DNA of 60,000 nucleotides from Symsagittifera roscoffensis (taxonomy: Eukaryota > Xenacoelomorpha > Acoela > Convolutidae): the NCBI RefSeq assembly GCF_963678635.1, contig NC_087071.1, positions 32,788,141 to 32,848,140 on the forward strand, read 5' to 3'. Numbering within the stretch: position 1 is the stretch's first letter; every line of letters begins with the position of its first letter. The translations under genes and the position numbers were made by a program. The notes under the pieces are model-generated. The model was not told where the DNA came from. It was given only the letters and a program-made list of their open reading frames with translations, and did not search any database. Below, in pieces: positions 47,024 to 56,180 of this stretch.

Positions 47024-48979
47024 CTGCGGACATAACTGACACATTGCCGCTCAATCCGAATCACTTCCTTGTCTGTAGGCCTTCAATTATTGTACTCCTG
47101 GTATATTTCTGCAGAAGTCAGTCACCCTACCCAAATCGTAGAAAAACGTGACGCTTCTCGCTCAACAGTTTTTGAATCATTTTTTTAGAGAGTATCGTCC
47201 AGAAAGGCAAACTGGGACTAAGTGGAACATGGTCTCCGACAACTTGGCAGTCGATGATCTTGTATGGGTTATCTTGTATGGGCTATCGCTAAAGTTTTTG
47301 AGGTTCACCCATCCAGCGACAGAACAGTCAGATCGGTGACACTCCAGACTCCTGATGGTAAAAAGGTTTGACCAGTCTATAAACCCTCCAGATTCTTCCC
47401 CAAAGAATGATTTTCATTGGCTTTATTCACCTTTTTGTACTCTCAACAAGTCCTTATTTTCTTTAACCAATCATTGCAAAAACTTTGCTAGTCATTTCAC
47501 TGCCTTGATTGTTTAGTCCAAGTTTTATCACTCAGCAGCTTTTCCAACCATCTTTACCGCGTTGTTTTCTTTACCTTGAACACATTTAACTTTTCCTTAT
47601 TTGCTACGTTCGCAAATGGGTCCGGACTATGTCAAGACGCTTACCTTCGAGAACTAGATTTGAGAGTTTATATATTGATGGAAAACTACGCAGCTTGCCT
47701 ACATTTTGACAATGTGACTTCCATCAAAACACAATGGAAAACTGAATACTGGAGCATGGAGATCAACTATACTTTTCGCTTACAATTTTCAGTTAAAATC
47801 ATGATAAGAAATTAACCTCATCAGAGTTAAGCAATTACTTAAATGCCATATTTTGAAACAAGTTTTAGGCATCCATAACTAACTCTAACTCTTTTCCATT
47901 TTTTTGGTGAGCCCTACTTTGACCAGACAACACGAAAAGAAACAATAAAAGAATTTGAAAAATAGTACATTGAAGTAAAAAGAAAAAAGGATATAAGAGG
48001 AAATAAAATCCGTTTTATTTAAATTATTAAAATTATCTAATGTAACCATGCAAATAGACCTAGAAGTAACAGAACTATACGCAGTGGCGTACCGTGAAAA
48101 ATTTCTCTAATTATGGCCAACTCAAGAGTAAAAAAGAGTAACAAATCTTTGGAACATGATTATTTCTCGTGTCTGATTGTCACTGCGCTCTCCTTTCTCG
48201 CTCAATGTCTTTTTATCATTTTCTCTCTTAGAGGTCAAGGTGATTATTTTTCGGTATTTATTAGTTAAGTTCATGTCAAATGGAATAATTGAGGCGATAT
48301 TATCCGGAGTCAGAATTTTGGCTAGCAAAATAGTTTTCTGAACAACGTTACGTCCTTCAAAAATTGTTCACCCATTTTTGTTCCAAACTAGAGATCATCG
48401 ATTCGCGCTCTTTCCGCCGTATTTTGTGTGACCTTTTGATTCAAGTTTTCATCCTATTGTATTGGAGTTTCAGTCGCCTGTTTGATCTTCCATTTCAATC
48501 GTTTAGCAGCCTTGATCTATTCACTCTTGTGTTCAATTGCAACAATCACCCCAAAAGTACATAACGACTGATAGTAATGTTAAACCCTATAACGATTGGC
48601 TAGGGCCGTACTTACTTTTAACCGTCTCACCAGAGCCAACGCAAATTGTTCTTCCTTAACAATGGGTCACCAAACTTGATAGTATTTAAAAGCTATCGGC
48701 CAAACCATGCAAAGTAGCTTAATGAAAATTGAATTAGTCAGCTCATTGCAGGGTCTCGTCCACGAGGGACTCATACCACGAGGTCACTCCTAAAAACGGG
48801 ATTACAACACTATTACTATTTTACTGTCGTTTTGGTTCGTTCGAGAAAATCCGTCCCATCCATGAGAGATGGATCGACCCTTGCCTTCCACTCCCAGGTT
48901 CTCATATCCTGAAAAATTATTCTGATGTTATTAAATGGATATCAAGAACTGTCAAGAGAGCTAAAAGTGTTTTAAAAGA

Positions 48980-49038
48980 ACAGTTCCGGAGTCGAACTCC
49001 GGACCTTGTCGGTTTCTCTAACTTCGCTGAAGAAGCTC
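48980..49038 (-). ncRNA. tRNA-like segment (box-B-like), copy 2
   Basis: The minus strand reads TTCAGCGAAGTTAGAG, then GGTCCGGAGTTCGACTCCGG. The box B word GTTCGACTC is intact; there is no anticodon arm. Same relic as at 23,201. Confidence 0.3.
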
Positions 49039-49534
49039 TTTTATAAGCAGTAAGGGTTGTTTTTCTTGTTCTCGGCTTTCGAGATGTGTGAAATAGGCCC
49101 GGTAACAATTGTAACAGTACACTTTTTACTCTCCGGAGGGCTTTGTTTTTATTTTCCATCAACCGTAGTTTTCAGCGGTTTGCTATTTTCTTCGTCTGTT
49201 TAACGGCAACAAAAATAATCGCTCTGATTTTTGAGGATCCAGTTGTCCTGAAGCATCAGATTGCTACGTGTCATGTACGTCCAATTCGAAAAACAATTAT
49301 TTCTGAACTTCTTCTTAAATCTCACTTCTCAGTTAATAACGTAAATTGAGAATCAAGACCATTATTGCTTAGTTTCACGTATTGTACAATTTTTTCGGAT
49401 ACAAACGAAAATCATTCCAATAGAATGGCACAATCATGTTTTTAGGAGCCACTGCGTTTTCAAATATAATTTTTTTTGGTATAAGATTATACTCAATTTT
49501 GGGACAGTTTATTGGCTGGTCATGAGTTTCTTCG

Positions 49535-49725
49535 CCAGAAGCGGATCGAGGATTATTTTGAGGGCGTGTAGATGGATTTTAAAAAAAATTACTTCTAAAT
49601 TAAAAACTAAATGCGTTTTAAGAAAAATTTCAGCGCCTGTCAGCCAAAATTGGAAGTCCGAATAAAGTACCAAAAGAAGGGACTTTTTATGTGAGCAGTG
49701 GGTCGAATCCCTGAGTGGTGCTTAG
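49535..49725 (+). repeat. Family S repeat with internal deletion
   Basis: It keeps the start (AGAAGCGGATCGAGGATTATT) and the end (GTGGGTCGAATCCCTGAG) but lacks about 220 bases, including the GCGCGC and TTGGCGCC parts still present in the second tandem unit at 57,695. Confidence 0.65.
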
Positions 49726-50548
49726 GATAGTTTGCATCAAAGCCCATCTGTGATTGCTCTGAAAGTTTGCAATATCAGAACCATTCTAGTGTAAATGGGA
49801 ACATTTTGCTCAACTAAATTGTCCAAATGTAGTTTTTGTAAAAGGTTTTTGATTTAAGTTGCAGAGGAATAATCCGAATAATCATTTTTTTTGCGTAATG
49901 AACAGTTCACCTTTGTTGCAGGCCCAAACAAGTTGCAGACCGAAGACATTAATGAGAGAAACGCTAAAAAAAATTACATTATTGTTTGAATGAAAACATA
50001 CTTGTTTTTGTTTTTGATAAAATATAACTAACTGTCTTTGGGGAGAAAATAGTCAACAAACAATTCTTTTTAGGAAAAAATAAACTCAAAGGAAAAAGCC
50101 CTGTATCTTGGTGTGTTAGTGGACACATTTTTCATATTTTCAGCTGAAATGAGCAAATATTTAAGCAAAATGGTTGTTGCCAATTAGGTCAAAATACTGT
50201 GTGCGACTTATGTTACCATTAGAATAAATAGTTATTCTTTTTAGATCATTAGTTTTGTCAAATTTATCCATTTTTTAGCTCAGCATCATGTTTCTAATTC
50301 TACTCATGTATCAAATTAACAGATTAAACAGAAAACCTAACAATGGAATTAAAGTGTGCTATCTCTGCAGAAAATATGAACATGTACGTGATCTACTTTT
50401 CAAGTCTAAAGTTTTACCAGCCGAACTGTTCTAAATCCAAATAGCTTGACTATAATGGCTCTCTGGGATGATCAGAAATCTTTTGGCAATTTTTTTCTGT
50501 AGAGTGAGAAAACCTTCTCATCTAAATTTGTCTATTCATATAAATGAC

Positions 50549-51395
50549 TACACTTACTTGAAAATATTCGGACAAAAATCTGACTTCTCTGTAGAATACG
50601 CTGATTTAAAGAAGAACAGTCAAGTTCCTTTGAACTTTGTGTAGACTTCGACCATCGAGTAGACTTCAAAATTTGTGCCCTTAAATTGACCATTACGACT
50701 GTGTTTGCGCTCGAGGTCGTTTGTCCAAAGCACCAATCTTGGTTAGCTCTAGATATCCCATCTTTCCGAATGGAACAAATCACATCGTCAAGTTGCTCGT
50801 AAAAAACCCCCACATAGTGAGCATCATTGTGTAAATGAACAAACTCGTAGTATTCTTATGGAAAACTACTGGTTTCTTCGTTGCCGTCTTACTAAAAGAC
50901 AGAGCATACGAAACTGCCTATCTTGTCGTACAATGTTGCAAGATGTTTCAGCACCCCACATGGCAGAAATATCGACTACCGACCGCAAATAATTTTCTGT
51001 TTTACCTTACTGGACTGGACTTTATAGGACTTATTTCGATTTACGATAACAACAATCAATAATCGAGATATACACTTCTCTTCACCTCTTTGGTTGTACG
51101 CGCGGTGCAGTTAGAAATATCACCTGATTTGTCTACTGATAGCACAATTCATTGCATAGGACGTTTCATTTTGTCGGCGGGAAATCCGAAAAAATCATAT
51201 CGGACAACGAATCTTCATTTGTCAGTGCAAACAAAGTTCTGAAGAGCTCAGTAAGCGACTTAGCTCAAAGTTCTGAGATCAAAGACAAACTATCTCTCAT
51301 GGACATAGATATAGAATGTTTTTTCAACCCGCCAGCCGCGCTTAATTTTGGTGGCAATTGGGAGCGACTGAAATTTTCAAAATGTCTCTCTATAT
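50549..51395 (+). pseudogene. BEL/Pao integrase, second copy, interrupted by LINE
   Basis: The H2C2-type region (RSRSFVQSTNL, NYWFLRC, CRTMLQDVSAPHMAEIST) is followed by the core. The frame at 51,152-51,397 reads VGGKSEKIISDNESSFVSAN, with the second catalytic Asp of the DDE triad in SDNESSF, and IECFFNPPAALNFGGNWERL, the family's FxPPxAPHFGGxWERL block. Several stops lie upstream. The sequence runs to the hairpins at 51,534 and resumes after the LINE at 55,214. Confidence 0.85.
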
Positions 51396-51533
51396 AAATA
51401 TCGATTCGATAACACGCTGAACACTTGCGAAATCGAAGCCAGCATGAACTTGCGTCATTTAACTAAATTTCCTGCGGAAATAACTGACCCACTCAATCCG
51501 AATCTTTTCCTTGTCTGTAAGCCATGAATTGAA

Positions 51534-51631
51534 GTACTCCTGGCATACTATGCAGACTATGCCAGGAGTACCATGGCAGACTCTGCCAGGAGTACTTCAT
51601 GAATTGAAGTACTCCTGGCATAGTCTGCCAT
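51534..51631. repeat. Two consecutive hairpins at the LINE 5' junction
   Basis: Hairpin 1, 51,534-51,571: 14-bp perfect stem GTACTCCTGGCATA with a 10-base loop. Hairpin 2, 51,573-51,631: 27-bp stem with one mismatch and loop TGAAT, ending in the LINE's first bases. Both are built from the target word TACTCCTGGCATA. Confidence 0.95.
51611..51622. repeat. Target-site duplication, 5' side
   Basis: ACTCCTGGCATA directly precedes the LINE. The same 12 bases follow its tail at 55,202-55,213, and the uninterrupted BEL/Pao copy at 47,091 has the close relative ACTCCTGGTATA. Confidence 0.9.
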
Positions 51632-51636
51632 TGTGG

Positions 51637-51942
51637 ATGCCTTCCGGTCACAAGACCTCGGCGGCAGATGTGGGGAGCAATCCCTCCAAATTCCACAGCC
51701 CAAGTGTACCCACCGGAGGAATGGTGTTTTTGCCATGGTGTCCAGAGTACGCCGCTGATCTGCGACACCTTATAACTCAAGCGGGCGATATTGAGAAGAA
51801 CCCAGGCCCCGACACCTGCCCACTTTGCAACAAGAGAGCCCAGTACGACTGCCGGAGATGTGGACACTGTCGGTTGTGGCATCATAGAAGATGCTTGAAG
51901 ATGACGTGCGCCGAAATCAAGAGCTGGTCTACTTGGCGATAG
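51637..51942 (+). pseudogene. LINE ORF 5' part: 2A-like sequence and Cys/His zinc finger
   Basis: The Met at 51,637 is the first ATG inside the element, 14 bases from its start. Residues 48-58 read QAGDIEKNPGP (GCG at 51,781 to CCC at 51,810), a full match to the DxExNPGP signature of ribosome-skipping 2A peptides. The skip would fall between Gly57 and Pro58, releasing a 57-residue leader. Residues 61 on read CPLCNKRAQYDCRRCGHCRL then WHHRRC, a PHD- or treble-clef-like finger. N-terminal 2A sequences are known in L1Tc of trypanosomes and in CR1-type elements of sea urchin. A frameshift after the finger (about 51,930) cuts the frame before the endonuclease. Confidence 0.85.
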
Positions 51943-52630
51943 CACTGTGGCTGCAGAGACCCCCTCAAGACAATAAACGCAACACTGCAAGGAGGACAGC
52001 ACGCAGCGTGGCTCAGCGTAAACCTCTTCAGCAGCCTCCTCCCCAGGGCAAGGCAACTTCTATCCTGCAAGTCAACATTGATGGCTGGCGCGGCAAGAAC
52101 ACAGTCCTTAACAAGATCCTGGATGAGCTGAAACCCGAGGTAGTGGTGCTGCAAGAAACCAAACTGAAGAAGAAAACAGAAGTTCCGAAAGTGCCCAACT
52201 ACACGGCCATCACAGACGAAAGAAAGGTCCACAGAACACAGGCGAGTAAGCTCCCCCAGGGCGACAGATCCACAACACGGTGACAGTCAAGAAGGTTCTC
52301 GGTTCCTTGACGACACCGCATCGAGCGGCCTTGGAGACACTCGGCGTCCGAGTTCAGTTCCAGAAAGGCGAATTGGACATCTGGAACATCTACAGGCCCC
52401 CCGCGCGCGACAATAGAGACGCCAGCCTTTACCTCGAATGCTAGACCCGACACCGAGAGCACTGTGATCTGCTCCGACGCCAACTGCCACGGTTTCTGGG
52501 ACGACCTGCTGACTACGGACACCATCGGAGATGAGCTGGATGAGTGGCTCACCGACAGACACTTCACGACCCTGAACAAAGCACCAACTATAGAAGAGGA
52601 GCCGCCTCGTCGCCTGACGTCACCCTCCTG
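51891..52630 (+). pseudogene. LINE APE-type endonuclease, N-terminal and middle parts
   Basis: 51,891-52,283 carries LQVNIDGWRGKNTVLNKIL and EVVVLQETKLKKK. The Glu of QET is the metal-binding catalytic residue of the APE family. After a shift near 52,265 another frame gives GELDIWNIYRPPARDN (to about 52,440), then a third frame from 52,464 gives VICSDANCHGFWDDLL and DELDEWLTDRHFTTLN, the (G)DFNAHxxxW block with the catalytic Asp-Ala-Asn. The enzyme nicks target DNA to prime reverse transcription. It is broken by two shifts. Confidence 0.8.
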
Positions 52631-53356
52631 AAGACCAGCAGGGCTCACCTCGTCAACTGGAAGGTCCTTGACTCTATAGGCTCTGATCACCTGCCGCTAC
52701 TGATTTCGACGGATCAGAAGACCCAAGAGAGACGTCCGTCGAAGAGACTGAACTACAAGAAGACAGACTGGGATGTCTACAAGCAGACTTGGAACCAGCT
52801 GTGCAGCATAGAGAGGCCCGAGCAGTCCCTTGACAAAGACTGCAAGCAGTTCACTGAGATTATTCTTCAAGCCGCCAAGAAGTCTAATCCCTCCTCCTCC
52901 GGGAAGGCCTCGAAGCCGTGGTGGAACGGGAAGTGTGCAGCGGCGAAGAGAGAGCGCAACCAGGAACTGAGAAAACTGAGGACGAGCAGGACGGAGGAAG
53001 CCATCAGCATCTACCAGCAGGCTCGCCTCGACCTGGAGAAGACAATCATCACCGAGAAAGGAGAGTCATGGAAGACCTTCGCTTCGGAGCTGACACCGTC
53101 CATCCCTTCCACGAAAGCGCGGAACACGATGAAGGCGATGGACGGCAGGAGCAGAAGCAACTTGACCGGTATTCCGATCATCGAAGACGGAAAAGAGAGG
53201 GCCACCGACCGCGAGAAAGCCGAGCCGACTGTGAAAGCGTACGCCAGGGTTAGCCGTCTGAAAGTGGAGAGAGTCCACGAGAAGGACGCCTACGACAAGG
53301 TCCGCAGAGCAGTTACGGTCATATCGATGAAGAAGATTTCACCATGGACGAGCTGA
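52544..53356 (+). pseudogene. LINE endonuclease C-terminus and linker to RT
   Basis: An open 270-codon frame. SSPDVTLLKTSRAHLVNWKV and IGSDHLPLLIS close the APE domain; the SDH motif holds the last catalytic His. RLNYKKTDWDVYKQTW begins the linker typical of Ingi- and Jockey-type elements, followed by PWWNGKCAAAKRERNQELRK, a basic helix seen before the RT in this group. The Met at 52,544 is not a true start. The next frame (53,344) overlaps it by 13 bases, where a single shift would restore continuity. Confidence 0.8.
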
Positions 53357-53964
53357 TTAGTGTCACGAGCAACCTGAAGAAGAACGCCCCCGGATCAGAC
53401 GAGATCCACCCGATGACCCTCAAGCACCTTCCCGCGGCAGGTAGAGAACGCCTTCTCGACATCCTGAACAGAAGTTGGAGAGAAGGAAGAGTGCCAGCGA
53501 ACTGGAGAAGAGCCATCATCGTGTCGATCTTGAAGAAGAATAAGCCTCCCAACCAGGTGAAGAGCTACATACCCGTCTACTTGCTCTCAGTGACCTCCAA
53601 AGTCATTATGACGATGATCACGAAGAAATTGAAGAAATTGGCATGGGGTAACAATGTCATCCCTGAGCAGCAGTCCGGTTTCCAACCGAAGAGGAGCACC
53701 TTGGACGTCATCGCTAGCGTCACCCAGAGAGCGTTTGATGGGCTACAACACAGAAAGAGATTGCTTGTAGTTGGCATTGACTTCCGCGCCGCCTTCAACC
53801 GCGTCTGGCGGACGGGCCTCCTGAGAGACCTGGCTATGTACGGGTGTCCTCCCATGATCCATCGCTGGATCAGAGCCTGGCTTATGGATAGAAGATCAGC
53901 CGTCAGGTGGAACGAAAGCACCAGCTCCTACAAGGTCTTTCAACAAGGAGTCCCGCAAGCCTGA
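53344..53964 (+). pseudogene. LINE reverse transcriptase, fingers and palm to motif B
   Basis: The 206-codon frame shows KKNAPGSDEIHPMTLKHL (RT0/1), NWRRAIIVSILKKNKPP (motif 1), SYIPVYLLSVTSKVI (RPISLLS block, Arg changed to Ile), GFQPKRSTLDVIASVTQ (motif 2-3), VVGIDFRAAFNRVWR (motif A with catalytic Asp), and FQQGVPQ (motif B). It ends at a stop right after GVPQA. The segment between motif B and motif C (53,965-54,035) is scrambled in all frames, so a small rearrangement is likely there. Confidence 0.9.
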
Positions 53965-54031
53965 ACCTCCCACTGCCTTGCCACTGCCTCTCTCCCCCCG
54001 ATGACCCAAGCTGCTGCCCCACGAGACGACA

Positions 54032-54511
54032 GTTGACATCTTTGCCGACGACCTGACAGCCGTGACCCAGGACCAGAGCCCAGAGGTGGCGGCCGCGAAA
54101 ATGCAACCTGCCCTGGAGTGCATAGGAAAATGGGCCGAAGAACACTACATGGAGATCAACCTTGACGCTGGCAAGACTGAAGCACTGGTTATCTCTCTGG
54201 ACCCGCGCGAGACTGCGGGGAAGTCTCAACCTCTCCTGAAGATCTACGACAAGCAAGTCAACTACAGCAAGAACCCCGTGTCGCTGGGTACCACCCTCGA
54301 CCCCCAGCTGAATTTCACAGAACACACGAAGCAAGCCAAGAAGAAGATGCAGAACAGAACGAAGATCCTCTCCTCTCTCAGTGGAAAAGACTGGGGCTTG
54401 ACGGCCAAGGACCTCCGCCAACTTTACAACGGGTACGTCAGACCGAGCGGCACATACGGCGTTGGAGTTTTCTTTCCTTTTGTGAGCGATCCAAGCGCAG
54501 CGAGCATTTAA
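54032..54511 (+). pseudogene. LINE reverse transcriptase, motif C and thumb
   Basis: VDIFADDLTAVTQD at about 54,035-54,076 is motif C with both catalytic Asp residues (54,047-54,052). KWAEEHYMEINLDAGKTEAL is the next block (motif D/E side), then VSLGTTLDPQLNFTEHTKQA and LSGKDWGLTAKDLRQLYNGY with RPSGTYGV, the thumb pattern typical of Ingi-, Jockey- and R1-like elements. The frame ends at a TAA at 54,509; the same theme resumes in the following frame. Confidence 0.85.
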
Positions 54512-54519
54512 TCAGCGAA

Positions 54520-55087
54520 CTACGCAGCGGCGAGAATTAAAGTGGGCGCCCCAGCAGGTTCACCAGCCTTACAGACGAGAACTGAAGCAGGTCTACCGAG
54601 AATTCGTACCATCGCCGAAACAGGAGGAGCCAACCTGCTGTCGAAGATCGAGTGCCTGCCAGAAGGCCACCACTTGAAGCCCCTACTCACGCCTGTCTCC
54701 AGACCCCGACTGAAATCGAGAGGAGAAACTACTTTCAGACCCGACTGGAGATCGGTCAGCAAGAAGAGACTAGACAAGGCTCGCCCAGGACAATGCGTGA
54801 GACACAAGATCAGAGACGACACCATCGACATCGAAGACCAATTTTACTATGACAATATGGACCAAGAAAGCTTTCACGCCAGAGCAACAAAAGGCAAGAG
54901 ACTCCCACAAGACGAAAACAGAACCTGTTAAGAAGAAATCACGCTACACCAGCTGAGTCTGAACAGAGCACCCTGGCTCCAACAGGTCGCATACCGCTTC
55001 GGGCGGGAAAATTCGGATATTTGCCCACACTGCGACGCAAACGAACTTGAGAGTGCCGAACATATGCTAGTCAGGTGCCAGAAATGA
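54520..55087 (+). pseudogene. LINE C-terminal region with CCHC zinc knuckle
   Basis: From NYAAARIKVGAPAGSPALQ and TEAGLPRIRTIAE, a block that follows the RT thumb in Ingi/Vingi-like LINEs, through GETTFRPDWRSVSKKRL to a stop at 54,929. After it LNRAPWLQQVAYRFGR and CPHCDANELESAEHMLVRCQ appear, a C-x2-C-x9-H-x4-C knuckle, with the last stop at 55,085-55,087. The knuckle binds nucleic acid in this class. No RNase H domain is visible. Confidence 0.75.
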
Positions 55088-55180
55088 AGGCAACCTGTCG
55101 GTCTCGGCCCTCCAAGACAACCCCGACTGAATTATCCACTTCCTCCGGCGGATAGGGAGACTATAATCTCCCCCTGATCA

Positions 55181-55201
55181 TCACAACACACACACACACA
55201 C
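55181..55201. repeat. (CA)n tail of the LINE
   Basis: About ten CA repeats, preceded by CATCACAA, form the 3' end of the element directly before the duplicated target site. Confidence 0.85.
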
Positions 55202-55213
55202 ACTCCTGGCATA
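55202..55213. repeat. Target-site duplication, 3' side
   Basis: ACTCCTGGCATA, identical to the 12 bases at 51,611-51,622. BEL/Pao sequence resumes right after it. Confidence 0.9.
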
Positions 55214-56180
55214 TTTCAGCAGAAATCAGTCACTCTACCCAAATCGTAGAAAAAGTGACGCTTCTCATTCAATAGTTTGTGAATCATTTCCTAAGTGAGT
55301 ATCATCCAGAAAGGCAAACTGGGACCAAGTGGAACACGGCCTCCGACAACTTGGCAATCGATGAAATTGTTTGGGTTTTAGAACATTTTTTACCACGGGT
55401 TCTTTGGCCTATCGCTTAAGTTTTTGAGGTTCACACAGCCAGCGATAGAACACTCAGATTGGTGACACTCCAGACTCCTCATGGTAAAAAGGTACAACCA
55501 GTCTATAAACTGTCCAGAGTCTTCCAAAAAGAATGATTTTCATTGGTTTCATTTATCTTTTTGTACTCTCAACAAGTCCTTATTTTAATTTAACTAATCA
55601 TTGCAAAAACTTTGCTAGTCATCCCACTTTCTTGATTGTTTAGTCCAAAATTTATCAACCAGCAGCTTTTCCAACCATGTTAACCGCGTTGTTTTCCTTA
55701 CCCTGAACATATTTAAATTTTTAATATTTGCTACATTCGCAAATGGGTCCGGACTATCTCAAGATGTTTACCTTCGAAAACTAGATTTGAGAGTTTATGT
55801 ATTGATGGAAAATTAGGCAGTTTCCCTACATTTCGACATCGTGACTTCCATCAAAACACAACGGAAAACTGAGCACTGGAGCATGGAGGTCAACTATACT
55901 TTTCGTTTACAATTTTCAGGTAAAATATTGTTAAGAAATTAACCTCATCAGAATTAAGCAATTACTTAATTGTCATGTTCTAAAACAAGTTTTAGACATC
56001 GTTAACTAACTCTAACTCTTTTGGTGAGCCCTACTTTGACCAGACAACACGAAAAAGAAACAACAAAAGAGTTTGAAAAATAGTACATTGAAGTAAAAAG
56101 AAAAAAGAATTTAAGAGGAAAAAAAACCCTTTTTATATAAATTATTAAATTTATCTAATGTAACCATGCAAACAAACCTA
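55214..56180 (+). pseudogene. BEL/Pao integrase end and downstream segment, second tandem copy
   Basis: It continues the integrase after the LINE: patches equal to KWNT...DNLAIDE, a ...LVLEV-like area and CHTASDRTL-like residues, in several frames, then the segment through ATGGGTCCGGACTAT and AACACAACGGAAAACTGAGC to the CTAATGTAACCATGCAAAC tail. It is parallel to 47,091-48,060. Several stops; not functional. Confidence 0.8.

Larger units (their letters stand above)
44424..47360 (+). pseudogene. BEL/Pao pol: RT, RNase H and integrase remnants
   Basis: In order: 44,424-44,620 has YLPHHPV, NKPGKVRRVSNASSVFLGQS and LRFREN, the BEL/Pao RT entry. The catalytic motif A region is deleted. KNMDDLYISASKPDEA near 44,690 is motif C with Asp-Asp kept. 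SIFDPLVF near 44,960 is the connection block. 45,198-45,573 is RNase H: KARVAP, LKLQAAVYGAQMAQFI, FWSDSTTVLY, YVPTKKNPADD. 45,640-46,320 has the H2C2-type integrase region: ARGRLSKAPI, NYWFLRC, CCTML...PQMAEIST. 46,330-46,790 is the integrase core. Stops and frameshifts occur throughout. The left arm lacks this pol portion, so it explains most of the 3.2-kb arm asymmetry here. Confidence 0.9.
45817..50525. repeat. Tandem duplication, unit 1 (about 4.7 kb)
   Basis: It begins in the BEL/Pao integrase at ACTTACTTGAAAATGTTC and is repeated from 50,549 (ACTTACTTGAAAATATTC), the two starts lying about 4.73 kb apart. It holds the integrase end, a 144-bp LINE fragment, the BEL/Pao tail and an outer-arm segment up to AGAGTGAGAAAACCTT near 50,510. 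Confidence 0.85.
48061..50525. other. Outer arm, first right copy
   Basis: Reverse complement of about 21,590-24,200. It contains a 66-codon frame at 48,364-48,564 that is also open in the other two copies (56,552-56,752 and, minus, 23,662-23,865) but has no known domain. No other gene is recognised. Confidence 0.6.
51623..55201 (+). mobile_element. Full-length non-LTR retrotransposon (Ingi/Vingi- or CR1-like) with 2A
   Basis: A 3.58-kb LINE in the BEL/Pao integrase, same direction. It has 12-bp target-site duplications, starts at GTCTGCCATTGTGG and ends in a (CA)n tail. Coding order: 2A-like peptide, zinc finger, APE-type endonuclease, RT, C-terminal zinc knuckle. It is much richer in G and C than everything around it. 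The reading frame is now split by at least five shifts or stops, so it is dead, yet the boundaries are complete. The late C-terminal block (GAPAGSPALQTRTEAGLPRI) and the LGTTLDPQLNFTEH block look Ingi/Vingi-like from memory; the microsatellite tail is more CR1/L2-like. Clade is therefore left open. Confidence 0.9.

Noticed and set aside
46762-47064. 100-codon minus-strand frame over the hairpin
   Set aside because: It is produced by the inverted target-site copies and the LINE 5' fragment; not a gene.
50532-50813. 93-codon minus-strand frame
   Set aside because: The plus strand of the same stretch carries the BEL/Pao integrase H2C2-type region; this is its shadow.
51493-52056. 187-codon minus-strand frame over the LINE 5' end
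   Set aside because: It lies opposite the 2A/zinc-finger/endonuclease frame, has no domain signature, and is explained by GC-rich composition with few stops.
52199-54421. Minus-strand frames of 91-172 codons within the LINE
   Set aside because: All oppose well-defined endonuclease or RT motifs on the plus strand and have no signatures of their own.
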